Below the pieces are notes generated by a model. It ran no database searches, was not told where the DNA came from, and worked only from the letters and a program-made list of their open reading frames with translations. From contig WBMZ01005410.1 in the NCBI GenBank assembly GCA_013400975.1, forward strand, positions 42,183-106,182: a stretch of 64,000 nt of DNA, written 5' to 3'. The DNA is from Atrichornis clamosus. Lineage: Eukaryota; Chordata; Aves; Passeriformes; Menuridae. The number at the start of each line of letters is the position of its first letter. The stretch's first letter is position 1. Below, piece by piece: positions 50,401-60,000 of the stretch. The position numbers were made by a program, and so were the translations under genes.

Positions 50401-53400
50401 TAGAAGTGCAACTGTTAAATAATGGATAAAATTCACCATTTTTTTCCAGTAAGTTGTCCAACTGTATCTAACAGAAAAGCATTGCCCTGTTGTCCCCAGC
50501 TTGCATTCCCCCAATGGAATACTTGCTTACTTTGCTGGAAACGCATTAGCATACAATATTTTTAATCAGGTACCAAATACATTTTTATGGTGACAGTTTG
50601 CCTCTTGAAAAGCTGTATTTGGTAGATACATACACTGGACACACACTATAAGATGGGGAATTGCAGGACTAAAGAAGTTACTGCTATTCTGAGACATCCT
50701 TCTGCCGTAAGGTTGCAACAGATCTCTGAACATCATCTTCTTCAACTCCCCACTCAAAACAGGGCCACTAACCACCAGCCAGACCAACAGTCCAGCCACT
50801 TCTCCATCCATTTCACTGTCCACTCATCCAGTCAATTAAGTTTGGCTATCAGGGTACTAAGGAAGACCTGAAATTAAAGTATTCAGCATCCTCTGTTCTT
50901 CCCTTATCCACACAGCCAGTTGTCTCATCACTGAAAGCAAGGTTAGTAAGGCATGACCTGCCACTGGTAAATCCAGGCTGTTTGCAATCATTTTGACATA
51001 TTTTGTGAGGCCAGAGCTAGCTTCCAGGAAGTTTTGCTCACGGTCTTACTGGGAATATGGGGAGGCTCACCAGCCTGTAGCTTCCAGTATACTTGTTTTC
51101 AAATACGGGAGCAACGGTTGGGTTTCTTTGGGATTATGAGTAACCTCTTCTAATGGCCATGACCTTTTGAAGTTGACGAAGGCCAGCTCTGTGAGCACTC
51201 TCACAGGCATTTCCATCCATGCTTGTACCTACCATGTACTTCCTTTTTGTAGGTGGGCTGTTGAAGGTCCCTGTTCATGCAGGCTAAGCTGGCTCCCATG
51301 CTCGTTCTACACTCTGTACACTGGAATTCATTGCTCTTGTGCCTGACATACGTTGAAGCTCTTACAGTTCATTGCTTAAGTTCTGAGCTCAACTAATGCT
51401 TTGGGTTGTTGTTTTTTATTTTGAAAGTGTCCTGGAAAGCATGAGGAAGATTGAGGCACTGATTTCTACACTGCATAGCTTTCCTGTGATGATGCTAAGA
51501 GACTTCTTGACAAATTCATTTTCTAATAAGGGTTGGCCTAGATATAAGTTACTAAATCAAAATAATGAATGAACTGCATGCTATTTAAAGATAGGAAATA
51601 TTTGCACACAAGTGTACTACCTTTTGTCTAACAAGACAAACCCAAATGCCCTTTTAAGAGTTATCCTACCGACAGTAGTTATCAGCTGACAGTAAAAGGC
51701 TTATCTTGTAAATGAAACCAGAACTTTTAGTAATATCACAACTAAACATAATGCAGATTTTTATATATGTTGCTATTTTAAAATACATAGCACATTTTAG
51801 TCTTATTTAAGTAATGTATGTGCATTTCTTTAAATTCTGATATAATTTCAAAAGACACTTGACTCCAGCTGTATTTATTACTGCAGGCAATGCTTACCTC
51901 TTTGCAAAGTGTTCTAGGGACCATGATTTTCAGGATCCGACATATTCGTGCAATAAACACTCTGTCCACCATTGCTCGCTCCTTCTTTCCCTCTTTCTGC
52001 TGTACACAGAACAGAACAAGGAAAGTGAGAATTTTCTTGTATTATTTAACTGTTGATGTGATATTTTCCCTACCCAAGTTATTTACAGCTACCTTCCTTC
52101 TGCAGCAGTTGCAATATTTTCCTCCAACTTAAGACTTGTTCAGACAAGTTAAATAAAGAATTGGGAGCTATCAAAACAAATTGCAATAGGAAGTAGCTGC
52201 TATGATATAAAATACTTTTCATTTCAAATCTGTGTTAAAGGTGATGTACAAACAATGCAGACCACTAAAATATCCAAGAACAAGTTGTAATGCAATCTAC
52301 AATCTCTTAAGATTGTTTATCTCTAAAAGACACCATCAGCCAGTGTTTTTAAATATGCCTTCCATCCTTTGTCTCGACAATCAATGGTTTAAACTCCTTG
52401 ACTGTACAGCCCAAACTTGCTTCAAGAGAAACCAGTTTTTTAGTCCTTTAGTTCTGAAAAATGGTGCAACATATTCCTACTGAGCTAAATCTATCAGACT
52501 TAAAAGCCCTCCTGTACCCAAACACTTTTATTTGGGTCAGTTTCATTTTTTACTCCATATAACCCTATTTAATGTTCTGACTAACCTGAATACTTTTTAA
52601 AAGCTAATGGCCCAGGTTTACTTTCTTTTGTTTGTTTTCTTTTTGTTTCATCTCAGGATGTGACTAAAGAATTCACACCTGAAAACAGACCAAAAGGGCA
52701 CACATGTACTTCGAACAAGTCCTATCTGATCAACCTAATCCTGCTAACTTTTCTACCCAAGGCTTGTGTGAAATATGCTATCAATGCCTGTATCAACATT
52801 ACAAGACAGACAGGAAATCAAAGAGAAAAAATCCACTCTGAGTGCTCTATGAAGAAGCCTACAGCTGTTTTTTACAGGATGAAGTCAACAATGGTCCCAC
52901 CCTTTTCAAAAAACTATATGAATGAAAACTACAAATAAAAATTCTATCCAGATAGGATGTTATGCAGTAGATGATTACAACATTTTAATAAAAATTATTT
53001 ACCCAAAAATCCAAGCATCCAAACAACTAAAGACTCCTGTCCAGGCCTAATGAAGCATGATCCTAAATAATAGAAATTACTGTAATAGAATTTACTAACA
53101 CAATGTCTGATGTGCTACAATTCTAAATGAATAAACATATTTGATATTAGTTTACCTTATTCTTCCTCTCTATTCAGCCCTACCCCATTTCTACTTCTGT
53201 GTTGCACTTATATTCATTCCAGTATCTTCTTGCCCAGAATGTTTTTTTTTCTTTAGACTGTTAGTTCCCATTCAGTATAATTGTATCCAAATTGGGCAAG
53301 AATAAGAGAAAGCTAGTTAAGGTTTTTACAAACAGGTATAGCTATGCAAAAGACAATTTTATGGCAGACAACACAGCCAAGGTGTGGCTAGAAGCTAACA

Positions 53401-54084
53401 TGATGCTTTCTATTTATCCAGTGCAAGTCTTTTATGAAGTTTACAGCAAAGAGGAAAGTACATGGAATCGAATCTGTTCATACCATCGTAAGACCTGAGA
53501 CTTCTAATCACAGACTCTGCCTTTTGGTCTGTCACATTTTATTTGAATATGAAACAAAAATCTTGGCTTGAAGGGATTTAATATATTCCTTTCAAATAAA
53601 TGAATTAACAGATACACTAAAGATCAAAGAAATGCCAAACCTACCAGATGCTTAAGGTAGATTTTAGAAATTGTCAGACTCTACATCTTGTTCCCTACCT
53701 TTTTCTTTCAAATAAAAAATAAATATAAGTTATACCAAATCTACACACAGCTGTTGACTTCTACGCAGCCAGACAAACTTAGAACACTAGGCCTTACACA
53801 TTCATAAGGCACAAATATTAAAAAAGCACATGGTACACATTAAGCATCTGCCATGACAGAGTCAAACTTCAGCCTCTTGTGATTAACCTGATTCTTCCAT
53901 TAATTTTACCAATGCAAGTCTGAAAGTATCACTCAAGCCATATTTGCACCATAGCCAAAATTAAACTACAGTGATAGGATTAAAAGGTTTTAAAAATCAG
54001 ATTTATTTAAAATTATTAAAGAATATATGACACGTAGAAAGAATTACCTCATTATTATGCGATGCTTGTTTTCCACTTCTTTTA
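38385..54084 (-). CDS. ABCD3: ABCD3 (PMP70), peroxisomal half ABC transporter, coding exons 2-23
   Basis: ABCD3 sits in the peroxisomal membrane as a dimer and imports acyl-CoA esters (long-chain dicarboxylic, branched-chain and bile-acid precursors) for beta-oxidation. Twenty-two exons on the minus strand join through GT-AG introns into 1867 nt: one carried-over base, 621 residues and a stop. Adding about 38 residues for the missing first exon gives the human length of about 659. N-terminal transmembrane part: exons 4-5, 8-9 and 11-12, with the EAA-like stretch [11 protein letters not shown] across exons 9-10. Nucleotide-binding domain: Walker [10 protein letters not shown], signature [10 protein letters not shown], Walker B FAILDE and H-loop TVSHR, all intact. 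Identity is secure; paralogues ABCD1, 2 and 4 fit less well from memory. Coding exon 1 is off the right edge. Confidence 0.96.
39212..39268 (-). CDS. ABCD3: ABCD3 exon 22
   Basis: 19 residues, [19 protein letters not shown]. Contains the H-loop histidine (SHR) that contacts the ATP gamma-phosphate. Phase 0 at both ends; donor GTATGT. Confidence 0.95.
40586..40690 (-). CDS. ABCD3: ABCD3 exon 21: Walker B
   Basis: 35 residues starting [20 protein letters not shown]. Walker B with the catalytic glutamate in ILDE and the D-loop region following. Phase 0 at both ends; donor GTGAGC. Confidence 0.96.
41112..41231 (-). CDS. ABCD3: ABCD3 exon 20: ABC signature
   Basis: 40 residues, [12 protein letters not shown] at the start and [10 protein letters not shown] at the end; the latter is the ABC signature that completes the ATP site of the partner subunit. 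Phase 0 at both ends. Confidence 0.96.
41449..41538 (-). CDS. ABCD3: ABCD3 exon 19
   Basis: 30 residues, [17 protein letters not shown] and then a lysine-rich stretch ending GISDQ. Lies directly after the Q-loop; the Q-loop glutamine (VPQ) ends exon 18. Phase 0 at both ends. Confidence 0.95.
41641..41706 (-). CDS. ABCD3: ABCD3 exon 18: Q-loop
   Basis: 22 residues, [12 protein letters not shown] to LFYVPQ. The final glutamine is the Q-loop residue. Phase 0 at both ends; donor GTGAGA. Confidence 0.95.
41796..41873 (-). CDS. ABCD3: ABCD3 exon 17: Walker A
   Basis: 26 residues. Walker A P-loop GPNGCGKSS with the nucleotide-binding lysine, preceded by [10 protein letters not shown] and followed by LFRVLGE. 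Phase 0 at both ends. Confidence 0.96.
42215..42278 (-). CDS. ABCD3: ABCD3 exon 16
   Basis: Start of the nucleotide-binding domain: [15 protein letters not shown] then QDLNFE, including the A-loop region. Its first base completes a lysine codon begun in exon 15 (phase 2). Confidence 0.95.
43299..43371 (-). CDS. ABCD3: ABCD3 exon 15: linker to the nucleotide-binding domain
   Basis: About 24 residues of linker, with [16 protein letters not shown] at the end. More different from human than its neighbours as far as I can recall, which fits a flexible linker. Phase 1 in, phase 2 out; donor GTATGT. Confidence 0.92.
43448..43536 (-). CDS. ABCD3: ABCD3 exon 14
   Basis: 29 full codons, [15 protein letters not shown] to MISQEK. 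Cytosolic helix between the last membrane span and the ATPase domain. Phase 2 in, phase 1 out. Confidence 0.95.
44027..44118 (-). CDS. ABCD3: ABCD3 exon 13
   Basis: 30 codons plus two bases, [18 protein letters not shown] then [13 protein letters not shown]. Conserved coupling-helix region. Donor GTAAGC. Confidence 0.95.
44197..44294 (-). CDS. ABCD3: ABCD3 exon 12
   Basis: Completes a tyrosine codon from exon 11, then [15 protein letters not shown] (end of a membrane helix) and STHAELLE. 98 bases; phase 1 in, phase 0 out. Confidence 0.95.
44418..44487 (-). CDS. ABCD3: ABCD3 exon 11
   Basis: [18 protein letters not shown] and then TIIAK, the start of the last membrane helix. 70 bases; donor GTAAGT after the first base of a tyrosine codon. 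Confidence 0.95.
44936..45005 (-). CDS. ABCD3: ABCD3 exon 10: EAA-like motif
   Basis: [19 protein letters not shown] then [12 protein letters not shown] is the EAA-like loop typical of peroxisomal D-family transporters, which couples the ATPase to the membrane part. Phase 2 in, phase 0 out. Confidence 0.95.
45344..45486 (-). CDS. ABCD3: ABCD3 exon 9
   Basis: 47 codons plus two bases. [20 protein letters not shown] is a membrane segment with a basic end, followed by [20 protein letters not shown]. The longest coding exon in the window (143 bases). Confidence 0.95.
46653..46709 (-). CDS. ABCD3: ABCD3 exon 8
   Basis: 19 residues, [19 protein letters not shown], the first half of a membrane helix that continues into exon 9. 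Phase 0 at both ends. Confidence 0.95.
47697..47820 (-). CDS. ABCD3: ABCD3 exon 7
   Basis: 41 codons: [20 protein letters not shown] then [21 protein letters not shown]. Conserved loop between membrane helices. One carried base from exon 6 at its start. Confidence 0.95.
48428..48525 (-). CDS. ABCD3: ABCD3 exon 6
   Basis: [20 protein letters not shown] then [12 protein letters not shown]. 98 bases, phase 0 in and phase 2 out; donor GTAAGT. Confidence 0.95.
49297..49366 (-). CDS. ABCD3: ABCD3 exon 5
   Basis: [23 protein letters not shown]. Second membrane segment region. 70 bases; phase 2 in, phase 0 out. Confidence 0.95.
50010..50105. repeat. AT-rich low-complexity tract
   Basis: Nearly pure A/T sequence with repeated AATTTAA and AATAAATAAA-like words inside ABCD3 intron 4. 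No unit repeats cleanly. Confidence 0.6.
50300..50388 (-). CDS. ABCD3: ABCD3 exon 4: first membrane helix
   Basis: [20 protein letters not shown] and MIQNGTVIE. The hydrophobic stretch is the first transmembrane helix. 89 bases; phase 0 in, phase 2 out. Confidence 0.95.
50895..51240 (-). mobile_element. Old CR1 LINE fragment (reverse-transcriptase region) in ABCD3 intron 3
   Basis: Read on the minus strand the segment encodes [17 protein letters not shown] then TTGCVDKG, which matches the CR1 ORF2 reverse-transcriptase stretch, after a damaged YRLVSLP-like piece. It is heavily decayed and lacks the usual 3' end. Oriented as the host gene. Ends are approximate. Confidence 0.75.
51898..51996 (-). 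CDS. ABCD3: ABCD3 exon 3
   Basis: 33 residues, [20 protein letters not shown] then [13 protein letters not shown]. Starts after a tandem CAGCAG acceptor; the start at 51996 is chosen because it reproduces the NNE-KEGKKE junction I know from human. Use of the upstream AG would start the exon at 51999 and add one glutamine. Confidence 0.93.
51997..54047 (-). other. ABCD3: ABCD3 intron 2
   Basis: About 2.05 kb of AT-rich DNA with no repeat, RNA or extra exon recognised. Confidence 0.8.
54048..54084 (-). CDS. ABCD3: ABCD3 exon 2 (first coding exon inside the window)
   Basis: A 37-base exon: one carried base, then [12 protein letters not shown]. Matches the human KKSGK...NNE segment in place and phase. 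Too short to be found as an open frame; supported by acceptor CTCTACAG, donor GTAATT and the seamless join to exon 3. Confidence 0.88.
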
Positions 54085-57000
54085 CTGTAGAGGGAAGAAA
54101 AAAGTATTTTATTTGTTATTAACACATTTTCCTTTGTCTTGATCTCTACACACAAAAGACAGAAAGGAAATCTTGGGATTATATGTCTATCTATTTCTTT
54201 CAAAGCAATACAGTGTCTTCAGCAGGGCTACCTTTTATGTCAAACCTATGCGCTGCTTTTATACAATTTCAGTTAAGCCCTACTCCTTGCACCCACCAGT
54301 TTCATGTAGGGAAACCAAGTTCCTTTCTCTTTCATCTCCAAGTTCTGCTTTACTTTGGCCCTGTATCATGAACTCCAAGTGTTTTTCTGTTTCTCACATA
54401 TACTTTACAAGCTTGGCTACATGGTTCCACTGACCACAAATGTAAACTGCAGGAATGCAGATTCAGCAATCCAAGCAACACAACTTTGATGTTTCACACT
54501 ATCTACATAAGCCAACCAGATTTGTTTTGCATTGTATTTGACTTCAAAATAACACACTTTACTACACAGAGAGGTTATTTGTTAATAAACATGTGCTTCA
54601 GGGAAAAAAAAAGTCAGATCCTGTGAAAGTAAGTTCCTGCAAAGATGTCCATTGAAAGGGGAGCTAGTTTTTAATCTATTTTCCTTCCCCTGCATTTTCC
54701 AGAACTATTAGTACAAAAATATTTATCAACTAGTGCTAAACAAACATTCAATTGCACAATGTTATTCTTTTTCCTCTACTTTTAAGAAAGACAACCTGAC
54801 ATGTAACAGTTATAGTTGATCCTTCTTCCTTTTGGAACAGTCAAGCATCAGACAAGCACATGCAGCTGTTGGGAGAGTTAATGTAGTTGAAAGGTGACCC
54901 CTAACCAATTAAATTGTAACTTACCATTTCTTAACTGTGATATTATAACACTGAGAGCAGGCTGTCTTAAAACTACAATATCATAGACTTTGAAGGCAGA
55001 CCTAGGAGACTGCAAAGAAGGAGAAACTATGAAAGGCGCTGCTCCTTTTGCCTACAACACCAAAACAACTGCAGACTGCCACACAACCAGCTATCCCGTA
55101 ACTTCATCAACAGCATCATTTCACACTTGTGTTTTAAAGCTCTGTGAAGAAAATACCTAGAATGAAACCATGCCTATTTTAATTTATGATGATTAGAAAA
55201 ATCTATGAATGTCACTGACCAATGAAAAGAAATAATTACTATGAAAGGAAGAGGCAAGGTAGGAGAGGAATATGAGCAAAGAAGGGAAGGAGGAGACCAT
55301 GAAAGCAAGAAGGGAGATATGCCAGTTTAGCAAGAACTTAATTAAAGGTAACAGAGAGACAGAAGCTTGAGAGAAGATAAAAATCTAAGACTACTTGTGC
55401 AAAAGACAAAACAAAGAACACGAAGGGCAGCAGAGGCCAGATTGGGGAAGAAATAATTTAATAAAAGTTCGGAAGAGATACAACATTTAATCAGGCTGTG
55501 ATGAAAGTAGGTCTGTGGAAATGGTAACAGTGTGCAAAGTCTAAGAAACAATCTAGTTAGAGGCTACAACCTGCTGACATAAGAGCAATGTATTATTGGT
55601 ACAAGAAATTCTCAATACATCTTCTAATTTTTCAAAGTAGAAAAGGTTGACCTATATTTTTAAAAGTGTTCTCGAATATGGATCAGTCCAATCACATCCA
55701 GTTTGGCATTAGGAGGAAAGTTGTATTCTTAAGTATGAATAAGTAGTTATCAAACTACATGGCTATTTCACTAGATGATTCATGACTTGCCATAATGTAA
55801 GATGAAAGCATGCTGCTCTTCCAGACATGATGTAATAATTCCTATAAGCTTTGTTGCTTCAAGCCTTGCCAATGTTTGAAGTCACATCACTCATAATACA
55901 CAACTAAAGATTTAAAAGGATTGGAAGTGAATATATTAATACAGTAATCTATTAGGAGGATAAGGCCCAGAATTATTCTGGCAGTTAGTTGAATGTCTTT
56001 ATGTATTTATTTATACATTTTTCCTACAGTAGCTGTTGAGAGAAACTGAGCAGCTGAAAGTACTGACTGAGCTGAAACTGATTATCCATTAAAGAGAAAG
56101 AAGGATTGTTCTGAAATCAGGATCTTACATTTAATTGTGAGCTCACACTTAATTAGAACTTTTGTTTGTAAAGTTTAGGATAAAAATTAAGTATTTGTAA
56201 ATTTAAAATCTATTGAAAAAAGAGCTTTAACGGTGTTTTGTTCTCTTTTTTCTAAAAAAAAAGTTATGAAAGCTCAAAATAAGACTAATACTTCAAAAAG
56301 AATGGAAACAATCTTATATAAGAAGTCTAGAAGCAAAAAAAAAAAATTACATGTACCTACATAACTCTAATGAGACTCTTGCTATCGAAAAAAAATAATC
56401 CATTGTTTATTTTGCAAGTAAAAACATTTTACTTGCAAATAAAGACTGTGCCATAGTTCTGCCTGGAATAAAACTTTTTCAGCCCAATACCTACTGGCAC
56501 TACTCCAGACTCCATTATACTGTTGTAGAACTTTTTAATGAGAATTGTGGTTGCATTCTCAATGAATTTAAAGACTAAATAACGCTCTCAATTAGTCAGC
56601 AAGAATACAGCAAGACTATCTGGTTACAGCAGAGAGCTCTAACTTTTGGAATAGATTCAAGCTCCCATTATTCCAGACCTCTCATTTACTTAATGCTGGA
56701 GCATCACAAGCCTTATTGGTGGAGGAAGGCAAGTGCTACGTGCTGGCCAAATTCTCTACTGCAAATAACTCCTCTGGTATAGACACCATTGTTCCTTTGC
56801 GTCCTCAGACAAGGAAGGGTAGTGATGAAAAGGTTTTTGAAGAGGGTTATCCAGACAATATATAGAAAAAAGAAAAAATACAGTACTAAAACATTTCTAA
56901 TAATTAATCAAAAACTGTGGAATTTGTCAGATGTTTTCACAATCTAACTGCATAAAGCCCTCAACAAACTAGTCTGAATTCAACATGGATCCTGCTTTGA

Positions 57001-60000
57001 GCAGATACTTAGATTAAGTGACTTCTTGAGGCACCTTCTATCCTACATCACAAAAGAATAAACAAAGCAATTTTTTTTTTAAGAACATTAAAAGGCTAGA
57101 CGTATAAGGGAACATACATCACCTGAAGGAGTTTCACGAAAAGCAGCATCTCAGATGTAGCCTGCTACCCATTTTTTAACTGCACAGAGCTTCTACAGCA
57201 AACATAGGTGTAAAAAGCAGAGAAAGGTATCAGCAGCACCTGGGATGACACAACTACACCAAACTTGTCCTTCATACTTGCATGGTAACTGAATAACAAC
57301 TCGCTAAAGAGAAGTAAATAAGCAAGCAATTACCCCGTAGAAGCAGGCAATACAGTGAAACACCTTTCTCCAGCACTGAGAAACATAATCAGCCCAAACC
57401 AGCAAGATGTTTTAAAGTAACTAATAAAGAGTTTCAGGACTCTGCACAGGCATTTGACAGCTGATTCAACTTCAAGGGCAATAGTGTAGCAGTGTGAAGG
57501 CAGAAAATATGAAATTCCAGTCTCCAAATAAGTATTGGTCACAGCACTGAGTCTTTTGACTCTATTTACATACCAGTGAGGCTCTTCTTTCTAAAGAAAC
57601 ATGCAACAATACTGGTTACTCAAACAGAGTAATTCTCAACACCACTGAAGAAGAAAGTGATTTCACAGTTTCTCACTGAAAAGCCCTCAAGAGGCCCGAG
57701 CCTACTTACTGAAAGGTCTCACCCACTAGTTCTGTGGTATTTACTAGCAAACAGGAAAAAGTTAAAGGATTACTGTCTTTAGAAATACCTGTCTCCCTCC
57801 AGAACAAAGTTCAGAGGAAGTAATCTATACTGAGCTAAGCATAACAGGGAATTGCAGATGAAGAGAGTGATAAGCAAAACTTTCAGTTTAATGATATATG
57901 AAGAGGAAATAAGGGCTTTAAAATGTTACATTGTCCTTAACTGAAAAAACCCCTACAAATTTCAGGTCAGGCTAGGTTCCTTCTGTAGTTAGGATGACTA
58001 GCTTCTGCTTAACACAGTGCAAAGAAAGAATATCCGGTTTAGGATTAATTGTAGCATTCGAAGAGTTGTTACCTATAGGCAACCTTTTTATCTTGCAGAC
58101 CTTACATTCTACAATGGCACTGGGCAATTTTCACAGCTTTAAAAAAACCACACAAGATAAACAATTTTGTAATAAGTTCACAATTATTTGTGCAGTTTAC
58201 AAGTTAGTTTTGCAGTCAAGATACTACTGAGACATTGTAAAGACAATAAAATTCAAATAACTAAAGCTACAATGCAACAGTGTGAAGAAATAACAGCAGT
58301 AATGACGAAGGTGTGTTGTAGCTCACTGGCAGGCACACTTTCATGCTGCCTACCCCACAGGCAGGGGTAGAGAGCAACAGTACAGTTATTTCAGGTCAAG
58401 GACAGCAACACTGCTCAGAAGCCTGGGCAGAGTCCAAAAGCATGCCCATTTACACAGTACACCCTGAGCACACACAGAGACCAGAAGCATAATTTTCTTG
58501 GCTCTAGATTGGTGGCTAGTTGCAGCATAACCAAAAATAATGTGAGGGGAATGTATTCAGGCAAGCAAGAAGGGGACTCTGAGAAGGTCACAGACAGCTG
58601 TGTCACTGCAAGCAGGAGCTCTGAATTGCTCTGCATTGCTAAAGCTCAAAAATTTTCTACAAACCTTTGAGAAAAAGATAACAAAGCAGAACCGCTGAAG
58701 AGGAAATTCTAAGTTTCAGTAGAAGAATGCATCTCAGCAACAAAGTTTACATGTAAGAAAAACCTTAGCGCTATTAATTTTTCCATAAGCTGTGCTGGTG
58801 CCTGAGCTGTGACTGCAGGTCTCCCTCACAGATAACAATGGAAAAAGATTTCTAGCTAGTTTCCTAAAAAATGAAAAAAAAAAAAAAATTAAAATAGTTT
58901 TATGGTGTTATGTACACTTGCACTAGATCTTGCCTTAGACAACAAGCATTTTATGCAACTTAATCAAGAGAGAAACCACTAATTAGCTAGCCAGGCCCCA
59001 AACAAAGGCAGTCTGAACGCTAAGACTAGGGTTGAGTCATCTGGTTTCACCTGTCTCCATACCCTCCAGCTGAAGGCAGATTTTCTGAGCCCCAGGCAGG
59101 TTTTTCTACAAGACTGGATTTTCAGTGCATTTTCTAGTAATCCTATCTGTATGTTTTGTCTTCTTCTACCCCCACTCCCTGCCCCAATAGTAGTGCACTG
59201 ACTGCAAGCACTACACTGAACAGTCACACTCACATCCTGGATAAACTTACTTCAATGTAGTTAGCATAGAATTTTTCTTGGTTTTGACATCTGCCACCTT
59301 TTATCCACATAACACAGGTTCCCTTTAATGCTTTTACATATAGGAAAGCAGTCTATTAACCTGCAGCAATATGATTTCACCATTCCTGTCAAGCAGCCAT
59401 GACTCAACTAGAACAGGCCCCTCCATGTGAAGTACACTAACAAGGGTCACCCAAACATCTTCAGAATCTAAAGAAATTATGCAAACTAGCAAGAGAGACT
59501 AACAACCTAAGTATACAAAAATGGAATAAAAATGCACCATCTGTTTCAAGCTACAACTGCCACTTGCTATGTTTAAATTCCTGTGTTGCATTTGAAAGTG
59601 ACTCCAAACATTGGACATGTGTCTGTCACCTCTGACTGCACTTATGTCAATCACAGTAGATGAGTGACATCTACTGCCACTCTGTCAGAAGATGGCTGAG
59701 GAGCCCAGTGACAAGCAAGAGCATAGGTTATGTGACACCCAAGATGAACTGTGCAAAACTCAATTTGATATACACTGTCTACAACTCTGTTGACCTCTCT
59801 CCACTCAAAGGAGCCTCTCCCCTTGCCTTAGGCATGTCTAACATCTAAGGCTGCAAGCACCCACTGTTCCTGCTTTATTCATTTTTTACACAGCTAGGTG
59901 ATAGGAAAGGTCAGTGTGCCTAAAGTATTTTATTTTGTCACCTTTCCATATATTACAAATTCCTTCCTATTAACTCCAAACTGTTTTTCCAAACTCCCTT

